A DNA stretch of 64,000 bases from Pomphorhynchus laevis (GCA_012934845.2 WNNJ02003839.1:434001-498000); one strand, 5' to 3'; shown: positions 49,570 through 62,000, counted from the stretch's first letter. Made by a program: numbers and translations. Notes: generated by a model not told the origin, from the sequence alone.

Positions 49570-50300
49570 ATATTTAAAATGTAGACACAAAAATGTTTTT
49601 GTACTCATGATGACAGTATTTTCGTTAGTTGTATAATTGGCTATTAAAATCATGTTGCTTTAACATTTTTACATTGAGAGATCGAATTTTAAGCATAACT
49701 GTATTTTGTATTTGCCCAATTTTATTATGAAATAAAACTGTCCTTTTCTGTTAAAATAATGAGTAATTAATAATGTAAAAATATTTCTCTGTCATTGTCA
49801 CATTTCGATTAATTTTTTATGAAAAACGATTGAAGTTACTTTTAATTTTATGGTAAATTAGCTTTTGAATATTTAATAATTTTGCTTTGTAAAGTTTTAA
49901 TTTGATCAAATTTTATATAAAAAAATATTAAATTTTATAATTTTTTGTATACTAACTCTCTTTAAGAACGATCATATAATACTTTGCATTATATTATCGC
50001 AATCATTCTATATGGTTATTTATACTATATATTATTGATATAAAAAATAATTTTTATGTGTTTTTTAATAATTTTCGATTTATTAACTATTAACCAAACT
50101 TTAAGGAGTCAAATAACAGGATCGTCAAGTAATCTTAAGCAATGACAACAATATAAGTATCGATATTTCTTCAAGAAATAAAACGACGTGTAAAAATTAG
50201 ATACAAAAAGATAAAAAAACATCATGTGTAAGTAATCGAATGAAGCGTTTTCGATTATTGCAAGCAACAATTCTGTTTGTTGCAACTTATAACTAAAGAT
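49570..50300. other. AT-rich intergenic DNA
   Basis: Strongly AT-rich; includes the 3' flank of the minus-strand gene ending at 50304. Nothing else recognised. Confidence 0.4.
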
Positions 50301-50303
50301 ATT

Positions 50304-50969
50304 TTACAAGAAATCGCTATTTGGATTGCACTTTATCCGTCTGGTGATTTCAACTGTTTGCTTTAACTGGCTGTCAAATATAACAGCATTCGGTTTATAT
50401 TCACTGATAAACGACGAGATTCTATTCGGATGATTGATAATTCTAAAAGAACAGTTATCAAAATCTAGATTGCTAACATTTGTTCTATTGTTAATTTCTG
50501 TTTGTCCTCTAGGCTTGCTGGATAACTTATTTCCGATTGCCAACGACTCTGCTAGCTTATCATACACGGAAACATTCGATTTATTTAATGTAAACGTATT
50601 GCCTGAGACTTTAGCTCTCTCAAATCCTTCCAAACTATAAGGTCGTATTTTTCGATCCCTAATTCGACAGGATTTGTTTCTGTCTTTTCGCTTGATTATT
50701 TCAACATCTTCTGTATCACTTTCTTTATACGAGCTAAGTGATCCATCTCCTCTATGCAAAACCGATCTAAAACGAGTACTGTAACGTTTAGTTTTCCGAT
50801 TCCTACTAGTTTTGGAATTCAATTTAGTCAGCCGCTTTTGAGAACAGTCTTGAATAAATAGGTTATTGGAACTTTTGTGCTTCAGCAACTCGGTATTTGT
50901 AAAAAACAATCTGTCAGGAGTCTGGGCCGCTTTTTTCTGAAGTTGCTCCAGACTAGATATACCAGAGTC
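50304..50969 (-). CDS. Last exon of an unrecognised basic protein
   Basis: The frame opens after an acceptor (CGATAG, just above 50969) as DSGISSLEQLQKKAAQTPDR and runs about 221 codons to a stop at 50304-50306. It is rich in Ser, Asn, Lys and Arg (RNRKTKRYSTRFRSVLH, DVEIIKRKDRNKSCRIRDRK) and has an acidic patch (YKESDTEDVE). No known domain, membrane segment or zinc motif is visible. The balanced composition and clean length in an AT-rich setting argue for a real host exon, probably of a nuclear or scaffold protein. Upstream exons should lie at higher coordinates but were not found. The internal ATG at 50907-50909 may not be the start. Confidence 0.6.
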   Translation of the reverse strand, partial: DSGISSLEQLQKKAAQTPDRLFFTNTELLKHKSSNNLFIQDCSQKRLTKLNSKTSRNRKTKRYSTRFRSVLHRGDGSLSSYKESDTEDVEIIKRKDRNKSCRIRDRKIRPYSLEGFERAKVSGNTFTLNKSNVSVYDKLAESLAIGNKLSSKPRGQTEINNRTNVSNLDFDNCSFRIINHPNRISSFISEYKPNAVIFDSQLKQTVEITRRIKCNPNSDFL

Positions 50970-50974
50970 CTATC

Positions 50975-51185
50975 GAAGGATAATTAATCAGATCAGTTAG
51001 CTGAGTTTACAGATAAAATAAATATTAATATTGAAATTTTTGATGACACTGCACGTTGCTTTAATCCTATCTTAAAGCCAACAGCAGTACACTACATTTC
51101 AGTATTGGTGAATCTTAGCAGCTACTGATCCAATACCTACGTCTCACGTTTAGGTCTCTTTAATGTTGGATGCCGATAATTCGAC
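50975..51185 (-). repeat. Small repeat with Naiad-like end and decayed ribozyme core
   Basis: The minus-strand 3' end is GTAAACTCAGCTAACTGAT (about 51009-50991), matching the Naiad-type terminal motif. About 105 nt upstream lies a decayed permuted core: GACC, TAAA (51152-51149), CGTGAGACGTAGGTA, CTGCTAA (51121-51115). Its words match the SINE core (CGTGAAATGTATGTC). It sits a few bases from the splice acceptor of the minus-strand exon at 50969. Confidence 0.55.
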
Positions 51186-51660
51186 TCGTCTGCTTTTATC
51201 GGCAATTAGATTGAATGAAAGAACCTTATTACATTTTGCAAATTTAATTGAAATCATTTATGATTTTAAATTATATCAGTATTGACAGGGAAATATTCTA
51301 CCTTTAATTTGAAAACATGCAGAGATTTCCGATTAATTGATATTATCAAACTAGCCATCTATAGTTTGTTTCCTAATTTTAAGTTAATTTAATTATGCAG
51401 TCATTCTTACCATTGAAATTTTTTAATCCTATCTATAAACCAACAACAGTACGCTAAGAATTCTCAAATCGTCTGATTTATTGACAATTAGATGAATGAA
51501 AGACTTCAATTTTGCAAAATTTATTGAAATCATTTATGATTTTAAATTAAATCAGCATTGGTAGGGGAAGGCTTTACCTTCCATTTGAAAACCTACCTTT
51601 TTTCGCAATTAATTACTATTATCAAACTAGTTTTAATTTTGCTTCCTAATTATAAGTTTA
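51060..51660. repeat. Diverged tandem duplication, period about 275-360 bp
   Basis: The words AATCCTATCT...CCAACA and AAATCATTTATGATTTTAAA and the run to ATTATCAAACTAG occur at 51063-51353 and again at 51425-51632 in the same order. Identity is about 75-80% by eye. No coding sequence. Confidence 0.7.
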
Positions 51661-52249
51661 CCTGTTCAGTAATTACCTGTGCAGTAATTGTTACAATTGA
51701 AATTTGCAAAGTGTAAGACAAAAATATCTTATTTTATTAAAGGACTGAAACGTCCTTTTAATAAAAATACGTATTTTAAATTTTATACAAGTGTATTTGA
51801 GCAATTTACGTATTTAAGTGATTTCAAGAGAGTATCCCCCGAGTGAGGATACATTATAGAAATAAGAAAATCTTTAGGTAATAAGATCATTGCTGTAAAT
51901 CAAATTAATAAAAATAGAAATCTTATTTGGTTAAAAAAATACTTTTTCTTGTCTAAATGTTAAAGACAATCACAAGCCAAGCTAACTCTTTGATGAAGAA
52001 AAACTCTCTGATACTAGCAATTTATATATGACATTTGTAGTTCATATTAAGTGTATTTGATAGAATAATTTATTTTGCTAAAATGTCGATGTAAAAAATT
52101 AATTTACAAAAATTTAAATGTTAAATAAAAATTTTAAAGCGAAGTATGGAACACATTGACAATGTCACAAGTTATTCACATTAGGAGTGATCATAACATG
52201 TACCATAAATTGTAAAAGCCTCGAGTGAGTATAATAAATGTTGATAAAG

Positions 52250-52905
52250 GCGATAAATGTTGAAGTGCTATAATATGTAATGATATTGGCTTTCTTCAAA
52301 ATCATTTAAATAATTTAATAGATGCATATTTTAAACTTGGTTACTATAAAAATATCATCAAACAAAAAATAGTAAAATGTATAAATCAAGAATATAAAAA
52401 TTTAAATTTAACTTTTTCGTATTTAATAGTTTAATATATATTATATATTATATTTAATATATATATTATTTATACAAAGATGACATATTTAAATTTACAA
52501 AAAAACATATTTTTGCATGAGCATTTATGCATACCATATAATATAAAATATAATACATTAAATAATGAAATTTTAAGAATTGCAACAATTTGTAACGATA
52601 TTGAACCCTTTGTTATGTTGGATGGAGGAATAGGCCGAAACCTGGTAACATAGCAGTTCCCTTTGATGACATCTAATCCTTATTCTGATACAATATTTGA
52701 TATTTATTAGTCAATTCATAAAAATTGACTTTTATTTTAAATTTTAACTTGATATAAATTATATAAAATTCTCTATAACAATTATTAATTATTTATAATT
52801 GTTTAGGATTATTTAATTATATATTTTTTAATTATTTAAACTTTATTTAGCATAATTTTTAATTTATAAATAATATGAAATACATAAACTAAGTTAGCAG
52901 ATCTG
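52250..52905 (+). mobile_element. Naiad-type Penelope-like element, rearranged 3' copy
   Basis: The segment YFKLGYYKNIIKQKIVKCIN (about 52285-52390) precedes KDDIFKFTKKHIFLHEH...NNEILRIATICND (about 52465-52605), the reverse of the order in the intact element. The tail block with GAAACCTGGTAACATAGCAG (about 52620-52680) follows, then the terminal motif near 52900. Decayed. Confidence 0.8.
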
Positions 52906-53294
52906 ATTTAGTTCTTTTTCATTTCTTGTTCGTCCTGAAAATGCTTGTTGATAAACTGTCTAATTTTTAAATGAATAATAAAACTCTAATTTTTAATAAT
53001 TGAAAAATTAAAGAACCAGGTTTATTTATTATATGAAAATTCAAACTTTTGATTTCAGACAAGTTATTTAGTTAAAATAATTGTATAAAGTAAAATAAAA
53101 TACATATATTATATCTAATAAAACATTAGATAAAAATTATTTAGTTAAATTTATTTGTTTAAATAGATGATAATTATACATCTAACCAAAAAATGTAATA
53201 TACACATATATGTATTAATTGTTTTAAATAAATTGTAGAATTTATATTGTTTTAAAACATTAGATTGCGTTATATATACATTAGATTCCGTCAT

Positions 53295-53485
53295 GATATG
53301 ATCGCTGGATCATTATAATGACGGGATCATTATAACGATTGAATCATTATAATGACGGGATCATTATAACGATTGAATCATTATAATGATGAGATCATTA
53401 TAATGACTGGATCATTATAATGACTGGATCATTATAATGACGGGATCATTATACGGTATGGATCGTTATAATGACGGGATCTTTC
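53295..53485. repeat. 17-bp palindromic minisatellite
   Basis: About ten units close to GGATCATTATAATGACG in tandem; each unit contains the near-palindrome ATCATTATAATGA. Units vary in a few positions (AACGATTG, GATGAG). Confidence 0.85.
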
Positions 53486-53489
53486 TCTT

Positions 53490-54295
53490 GCAAGAAATAT
53501 CTGAATCTTACTGAATCCTTTACGGACATGCATTACCCAAAGTGCTTCAGAATTTTAATTATTTGTGATCAGAATTCATTGCCAGTAATTTATTCATAAT
53601 CAACTTTATTTAAATATAAAGTTTATTTGTTGACAAAAATAAGATCCATGCGATTACGAATTGAAATTTCATCATATCTAAACAAAGGATCTGATATGAC
53701 ATACAAAGTACAATGAATGACACAGGTATTTCTTATTATACATGTAGTATTTAAATTGATGGACCATTCAAATATCTTTGATAAAATATTCAGTTGATTC
53801 AATCGCGGTCGATAAGTTTTTAAACCCTAAGTCAATAAGTATGACATGATTAGCAGAAACAAATTCCACAGTTCAATTATGGTGTGTGATTTGTTATGCA
53901 GCATCGGTGCTAAGGTTTTATTCAATTTTACGGTATAATTTTATATACTTTCTAAATTTATTTTATAAATTGTATACTTGCAATTTTACACATTTACTGT
54001 TTTGTTACACGTTTGAGAAAATATTATTATGTAAATTACAATTCAAAACAAGAACAATAAAGGCACTTACAGTCTTGAATTGGAAAATTGTAACATTCCT
54101 CTGACTTCGAAGGTACATAGTTTGCCTACGAAACATAATTGATATTAGATTTACTTTTTATTTAGAATAATAAGAAAGTTTTTACGTCTTGCTTAGTTAC
54201 TAAACAAGACGTATTAATGTATTTATACAAACCTTTGAACACTTGATTAACAATAATGTAAAATTACAATGATTCATGAAACCGTACACAGGACA
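53490..54295. other. AT-rich intergenic DNA
   Basis: A 72-codon frame at 53886-54104 has no protein-like features. Nothing else recognised. Confidence 0.4.
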
Positions 54296-54299
54296 GCAA

Positions 54300-54790
54300 A
54301 TTAATCAAATCAGCTAACTGAGTCTACGTATTTAATATAATTATAAAATAAACAAAACATAATAATGCTAAATCAAAATTTATTAATTAAATAATAAAAT
54401 TAATAATTATAAGATTTTTTATAATTTAAATCAAGTTAAAATAAAAAATTGAAATTCAAAATACACGTCATTTTTATGAATTGACTAATAAATAACAGAC
54501 GTTGAATCAGAATAAGAATTAGAGGTCATCAGGAGGAACTGCTATGCTATCAGGTGTCGGCCCCTAACTCTTCTACCCAACATAGCAGCGGGGCCAAAAT
54601 AAGGATTAGAGGTTATTAGGAGGAACTGCTATATTATCAGGTTTTGGCCCATAATTCCTCTACCCAACATAGCAGCGGGGCCAATTACGTGCTAAAGACA
54701 TATTTCCTCTGATTAAATTTGATTTTATAGTATCTTATTCTAATACAAAGTATATTTTTTATTATCCATCCATAAAAAATGTTATGAATA
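54300..54790 (-). mobile_element. Naiad-type Penelope-like element, tail with duplicated ribozyme-like block
   Basis: Terminal motif CAGCTAACTGAGTCTACG at about 54310-54327 (complement strand is sense), then the AT-rich tail, then the conserved block twice in direct order (about 54520-54595 and 54600-54680). The end of the coding part (WMDNK-like, ATTATCCATCCATAAA) follows near 54760. Confidence 0.8.
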
Positions 54791-54799
54791 AAATTTATA

Positions 54800-57500
54800 A
54801 AAGTTTTATATAATTTTTATCAAGTTAAAATAAAAAATTCATTTTTTTATTTTTTAGGTGTTGAAATTTACACTAAAATTAACAGCTAATCAAATAAAAT
54901 GAAATGTTAAAATAAAATGCTGATTATTCTGTTAAAAATATTCAAATTTCAATTATTTAAGTCAAGTCTTTATAGTAGCATTTCATGTAAAGTTAATTTA
55001 CGTGTACAGTAACTAATAATAACTAATAATATATTATTATATTATAATTATATTATTATATCATAATAGATTCTTATTATTAATAACTAATAGCATTAAT
55101 ATATGCAGAATGTGTTAAGAATATTAAAACTTTTAAAAGAAATATTAATTGACTAACTTTCATGATCAGATCATTTGCACGTGATCATTTGCTTATAAAT
55201 TATAATTGCCTTATAAATTGTGCCTTTGTGACATTTAAATGCCAGCTTGTTTTAACAAAATACGAATCATGATAGATTCATGTAAAAACCGTAACAACTT
55301 AAATCACAAATAAGTTAACTCGCAATCACTCAATTAAATATCACAATGACGCCATTATGCTTGGCAGAATATTAAAAGTATAGCAATTCATTTTATTGTT
55401 TATATGTATTTCAACAAAATATATATTTAATATGTAAATAAATATTATTAATTTGTTGAATATATAAAAGGTATATTTATTATAAATAATTTATTAATTT
55501 GATATAATTCTAAATTTATAATTATTTAACCTCAAATAATATATATATTATCAAATAACTAATCAAGGCCTTATGTTAATTTTATATCAATCACTAATTA
55601 ATAGCACATCGACATAATTCAAACCCTAAAAACTAACGACATGAGGGGATATTACCAAATTATGATCGAATTTTATCTTCAACACTTAGGCTTGTTTAAC
55701 AGTATTTATTTTCTCGACAGTTGCAGGATGAAACATATATGCAGGTATTATTTATGTATTTGTCGAATTGGATTGAGTAAAATTACAGGCATACACAGTA
55801 TTATGGATCCAGATGTGAGAAATGGAATTAAATACTAGTATATTTTTCAATTACATTGAGCTAAAAATATTCAAAGTAATTGAAACTAATGTTCCATTTA
55901 TTCAATTCAAAGTCTTAATAACGATTTAATAAATATTATTTATCAAATTTATTATTAAAATTATATTAACACAAAATAATAATATTCAATAAAATTGGAT
56001 ATATTCTATTTCACTATAAAAGATATAAAATATATTTTATTTTACTAAAGTTTTTATAAGTGAAGTTTTTGTAATTATTTTAGTGAAGATTGCAAAAATA
56101 TCTTATTAGAAAGTTTTTGCTATAAATGTCCTTATGTGAAAATAACAGTGGAATTAAATGATACAATTACTAAAATGGATTTCATTAATTCTATTTTTAA
56201 AATTACCCGATTTAAATGTAACTTCTACGTAACTTTACATTTTGTTACAAAAATGCAACACCTTGGTATAATATAGTTTTCATAATTTCTACCTTACAAA
56301 AATCTTCAAACCTCAGTATTTCAATTTTTACTTCCAATCTGTTTGATGCACACAGTGTGAGTGCATTTCTTGTTTGATTTGAATAAAAAAATCCTATATT
56401 TAACAGGCAAAGGTCTCCAAATCTTTTATAGTTGTGAAGAACTTTTAAGAATAAGTACAAACTGAAATCGTCAAAGTGTGTATTTCACTTGCATTATAAA
56501 AGCGAATGAATTCAAGTAGTCTAATTAAAAAGTCAATGACTAAATACTGAAAAATAACTACAATAGCAAAAAAGAAATCATTGGATTTTATTTGTACTTT
56601 CGAATGTAATCCAAACTTATTGATTTAATGGAAAAATAAATATGTAAAAATAGCATCTTTCCTATATGTGTAATAGATACCTCCACTACGGTGGTGCCTA
56701 TTATGACAATAAAACTACTCTTTGTTTATTGAATTTTTTCCAAACTGAAAATCAGTATTTACTTGAAGTCGATAGCCTAAGATGTTGATAATAAAAATAT
56801 CTTCTTTGTTTGGCATTATTTAATCAGGAAGGAAATACATAACAAAAATTTCATTATTTTGCTGGAGGAATTTTTTGAGATTTCATATAAATGGGTTGTA
56901 TCAAATCAACTTCTATGTAAAATTAATTAAGGTTTTAGCAAAAAGAAAAATCAGTTGAAAAATTAAGCAAGGATGGCACATTAATGCAAGCCCAGTTGAT
57001 AACTAATAAAATAATGGGTCATTATAATATATTAGAAGTAATTATTATTAACAATATTATTAAATAATATTTAATATATTACTTGCATAATATAGCCATT
57101 ATAATAATATATTGATATTAAAATCTGAAATATTTGTTATGCCACTGTAGCCTTTCGGCATGGGGCACACAAATGTACATATACACAAATAATAAAATAA
57201 AACAAAAACATTCATATAATCAAAAGTCATTTGCTAGGATTTGAATTATCGATCACTTGCTCGACTGCATGGATTAACAATTGCATCGACATTGGTTGGC
57301 TTGTGTCAAGGGTGTTGGTAATTCCAGTAGTTAGCGAATCGATTTTTTGAGTGATAATTTGAAAAGACAGGGTAATGAAACAAATGAGAAATGGGTGAAC
57401 AATGAATGTGACAAAATTTACAGCATGAATAATTCGAACGATTTGGCATTATATTAAGATTAATGTAGAGGATTTTAATATTATTAGTATTAATTAATAT
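54800..57500. other. Long AT-rich gene-free stretch
   Basis: No recognisable gene. Short frames at 55641-55838 and 56245-56460 show no conserved features. Simple AT tracts occur around 55020-55080 and 57000-57120. Confidence 0.4.
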
Positions 57501-57504
57501 TAAT

Positions 57505-58925
57505 AATATTAGAAGAGTGCATCTCTTTGGAAGAGGTCATTGCTTTTGTTAAAAATTTCGTAATGGCGAGTCTTCTGGTGTAGACGAGATTCGACCTGAA
57601 GGTTTAAAGGCTCTCGACGTTATTGGCATGAAGTGGCTAACACGGATCTTCAACGTTGCATTGAAGTTTGGCAAGGTTCCTAGTGAGTGGCGGACTGGGG
57701 TGGTGGTAACGATCTTTAAGAAAGGTGACTCAAGAGTGTTCTTTAATTATCTGGGCATCACTCTTCTTAGTCAAACTGATAAGCTATGTGCTAGGATTCT
57801 TGAGCTAAGTATACGGCCTATAGTTAAGGGACAGTTGCAAGAAGAACAATGCGGCTTTCGTCGAGGTCGTGGAACTACGGATCGGCTCTTAACTCTCTCG
57901 ACTATTCTTGGAAGTCTGAATCATTTCCAGTAGGCGTTGGGCTACGTCAGGGTTGTCCTTTGTCTCTACTTTTTATCCTTGTTTACATAGACAAAATTTC
58001 AAGACGGGCTGCTCAGACCGATGTTGGTCTTCAGTTCGGTTCAATCAGGATAGAATCGCTGGATTTTGTGGATGATGTTGTTTTGTTGGATTCTTATCAT
58101 GAGGACTTACACTGCCTACTAGATCGATTCACGGTGGAATGCCAAGCGGCTAGGATGTTAGTTAGTACCCGGAAGACTGTCTCTATGTGTTCGTCTCGGA
58201 TTCAGTTGCCAATGTCAATCCGGATTGGAAAAAGGTTCTTCCTGATGTGGAGGATTTTAAGTATCTTGGGGTATTGTTCTTGAGGGACGACAGGAATATC
58301 AAGGAGATTAAGAAGCGGATTTGTGCAGCTAACGTAGCAATGCGTTCTTTGTACCAGTCTGTCGTGGTGAAGCGGGAGTTGAGTCTTCGGGTGAAGCTTT
58401 CAGTTTATTACGCAATCTTCGTTCTTATCTTAACCTATGGTTATGAGCTTTGGGCTATGACTGAAAAGATAATATCTCGGATACAGGCGACCGAAATGAG
58501 GTTCTTTCGCGGTGTGGCCGGTCTTAGTCTTAGAGATAGTGTTAGGAATTCAGGCATCCGGGATGGACTCGGAGTAAAGTCGCTGCTTCTCCACATCGAA
58601 GAAAGTCAGCTGACGTGACTAGAACACGTTCTGAGGATGTCTAGGGATCGCCTTCATCGGAAGGTTTTCCAGGCCAGACTCTCTGGAAAGATACATCGAA
58701 GTAGCCCTCGATATCGGTGAAGAGATCAAATCTCAAAACTGGCATTTGACTGCCTTGACTATCTAAAAGAAAACTCTGGTCTGTCGTCCATGATCGCGAT
58801 GTCTGGAGTAGATTGATTCTTGCACTGCCACCACGACCCGACACCCGGACCAAGTGGTTGACAGAAAAAATCTTATATATTATTTGTTTTTTCTTGTCAA
58901 GAAATTGTTGACTCTGAAAGGTCAA
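57505..58925 (+). pseudogene. Rex3-like RTE LINE, RT part and 3' end
   Basis: Broken + frames give PSEWRTGVVVTIFKKGD, EEQCGFRRGRGTTDRL, GLRQGCPLSLLFILVYIDKI (motif B region), SLDFVDDVVLLDS (motif C, with VDD for ADD), EDFKYLGVLFLRDD, VVVKRELSLRVKLSVYYAI and RFFRGVAGLSLRDSVRNSGI. This is the RT and C-terminal region of Rex3-type RTE elements. Motif A (AFDRVP region) is deleted near 57920. The element ends at TTGTCAAGAAATTGTTG (about 58895-58911). 5'-truncated, inactive. Confidence 0.85.
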
Positions 58926-59099
58926 ATATACATTAGTAGTTAAGTTTATTTAAACTAATATCGCTATGTAAATATCTTAATCTAACACAACATGAATTAT
59001 ATGCTTGGTGATTTTTACTTTCTGTATAAAATACGAAACACTAAAATCCAAGAAACAGATTAGAATTTATTGCATTTACTGGCATGCGAACTGCCATCA

Positions 59100-61520
59100 A
59101 TGGAGAGGTCAAACAACCCAAAAAAATTTCAAAGGGGATATGGTGTACTTGAAGCGATAACCATTATCAGGTAGGGCAACTATAGTAAAGCGGTACAACG
59201 GTTGATATCAACAGGACTCTGGCAAATTTCTGAGCCAGTGCGATAGATTCTGAGTGAGTTACATCAAATTCGACCGAGCCAACATGAGTCTGCACGACAA
59301 TCAAGATCATTGGATGTTTGAATTAGCCATGTAGCCACAGACGCGATTCAGTTTGACAGAGAATTAGTGTAGCGAGTCATCTTGTCTTTTAAACCGGCAT
59401 CGTTGCCCGGTTGTCATGGTTTACGTCCAGAAACTTTGAGAGACATGATCTACGCGGATAATGGAGGTAGTTTGCTGGAGCGCCTGATACATTTAGTCAA
59501 CTATTTACCCGCTATACTTGCTCCATCGCAGTATACTTGCTCCACCGCAGTTGATGATTAAATTACCAAAGGCAGACAAAGGGGTTTTCCAATTGCTTCT
59601 GGGGAGACATTGTGTCGTTTGTGTTCATAGTATGCATACTTAAGATTGAGGTCGCAATTTGCAAAGCTACTTCTACCTACGCAATTGGGAGTCGCAACAC
59701 CAAACTTCATTGAGAAAATAGTACACAAGTACGCAGGTTACATGCATTGTAACCTGCGTATTAGATATGGTTCAAGCTGGACTTGTCAAATGCGTTCAAC
59801 ACAGTTGACCGTACAGCAATGTTGGAAGGGTTTCGACTATGATGCCGAAGGTGCTTCCTTTGGCATCATAGAAGGAAGCATGTTGGTGGACTGGATCCTT
59901 TAATATCGGACCAGGGTGTGCAACAAGGAGACCCACTAGATCCATTTCTTTTTGCCCTCACCATTCAAGATGTAATAAAGGAGTTGAGTGCTGACGAGGG
60001 CATTGAGGTGACTCCGTGGTACCTTGACGATGGCATTGTGGGTTGATCTCCTGCAGCAATTGCCAAAGCCCTTAATGGGTTACAATGCACCTTTCAGAAT
60101 TTGAATTTGCGGATGAATTGGGCAAAGACTGAGATAATAGGTGATTCATCAGCTATTCACTGTTGCCTCGCGGCTTGTGGTGGAAAACCTAACAACAACG
60201 CAACATCGAATTTCCAAATTCTTGGATCATCTATTGGTAGCGATACCTTTATTACAGAGTACCTACATTAGCAAGTTTTCCCGAAGCTGAAGTCGTCGAT
60301 AGATGCAGTTGCTGCAGTTCCGCATCCACAAGTTGCGTATATACTGTTACGTTATTGTGTTTCCGGTCCTAGGATTACTCATTTGATGCGAACAATTCTA
60401 CCACATGTAGTAACGGGATTTCTGCAAAGGTTTGATATCGAGGTCGTGCACGACTTCGAAACAGTAGCAGCTGTTCAGTTAAATAGGCACCCTCAGCAAC
60501 AACTTGCACTTCCTCTCAACCTTGTTGGTTTTCTGCTTTCTAACACCTGCCTCAACGCCCCTTGCACTTACTTTATAAGCATATCATCAGTATCCAATAG
60601 TTAACTGCAGGAAGCCAGGGACTTCGTAGGATATCAAGCCACCTTGGAGCAAATTGCCGGTTTGTGGTCGCAGGAGTTGCAACAGATAAGAATGGTGTCG
60701 CAATCTCGATTATCATCGATGATTGATACGGATGCACCCTATAATTTGCTCGAGCAAGTCAATCAATTTAACAAAGCGCGCTTACTCGCAGTATCAAACC
60801 GATATGCTTATTTCTGGCTAAAAGTTTCTCCCAAAAAAATGTTTTGCTCTCTGTTTTGCCGCCTTTGCAGTTTTGCGTTCTTGTACGCTTATGGTTGGGA
60901 CTACCCATATTCCCGGATAAACATAAGTGTGATCGCTGTTTACGTCCGTCGGATATATACGGTTTGCACGCACTAACTTGTCAATACAGAGGGCATCGAG
61001 GTTCACGTCACGATCGTATTCGAGACGTAGTTTTTCATGCAGCACAGAGTGGTCGCATGTACATAGATATGGAAACACTACGATTACTGCCCGATATACA
61101 AGAAACACCCGTTGATAAACTCTTTTATGGAAATCCTCCCGAAGCCATTAATTTTGCTGTCACACACTCGCAATAAAGTGATTTTACCGCGGGGTCATCG
61201 ACTACTCAGAGTTTTGCCGCGTCTTTATATGCGATCAATATGAAAGATCATAAATATCGAACCTGTATGGAAACGTATACATACGTGTTTACTGCGCCGG
61301 TCATAGAGACCTTTGGCGCATGGAACGATGATGGCGAGTAATTGATTAAGCGCATTGCTGGAAACGTCAGTAGAGTCCTCGAAATTCCGTACAATAAATA
61401 AGTTTCCAGCATGTTTCAACGCACCTCTGTAGCGCTTATGCGAGGTAATGTCCGTGGCTTATTGGCCTTTCCGGGGTTTTCTCACCTGAATGGAGACTGT
61501 GTAACTTTACTTAATACAGG
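59100..61520 (+). pseudogene. Non-LTR retrotransposon with Cys/His tail, decayed
   Basis: Broken + frames in order: LSKAVQRLISTGLW, ASLPGCHGLRPETLRDMI, LLERLIHLVNYLPAIL, LLPTQLGVATPNFIEK, DLSNAFNTVDRTAMLEGF (motif A), GVQQGDPLDPFLFALTIQD (motif B), WYLDDGIVG (motif C, intact YLDD), VAYILLRYCVSGPRITHLMR, then CDRCLRPSDIYGLHALTC (C-x2-C-x9-H-x4-C), RHDRIRDVVF and a C-terminal FGAWNDDGE, RGNVRGLLAF. The word order is that of an RT family seen in many invertebrates with this Cys/His tail. A restriction-type endonuclease could follow the tail, but its PD...D core is not seen here. At least eight frame breaks. Confidence 0.75.
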
Positions 61521-61529
61521 AGAACCGCT

Positions 61530-62000
61530 CGAGAGGATATCTAACAAGCATAGGAATTGCAGCCAATCAATACAAGAGAATGATGACACAGACTTGGTTA
61601 CATTAAACTTGTATGGACGCAAATGATGATTCTGACGGAAATGGTTTCTGAAGACATAAAGATGGATCTCAAAATGTTATACACATTATACACACCCTGA
61701 AACTTCAGAACATGCGACATGGGAATCCACACTTTTCACGCAATTCGATGAAATGCAAGCATCATAGATTGCCGGATCAGGTCGACGCCATCTTGCGCCG
61801 ACGAGGGACAGAGAGCGAATGTACACTACATATACCGGTAGCAATGTCAGCTGGCGTAACTATCGTATCTCCGGCCTTATCAAACGACGATGACCCAGAT
61901 TGTCTTGACCTCGAATATGATGGCAGCAAACAAGAACAGCTTTCTTGGCGAAACGAGGAACCCACGGACGATGTCCAACGCAAGAAGACATAACATTTGA
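61530..62000. other. GC-richer 3' flank of the LINE, unassigned
   Basis: A 93-codon + frame (61712-61993) and overlapping minus-strand frame share a balanced composition but have no recognisable domain. Probably the 3' end of the LINE or an older insert. Confidence 0.3.

Noticed and set aside
61364-61371. GAAACGTC word
   Set aside because: Isolated word inside the decayed LINE without stem II or CTGATGA.
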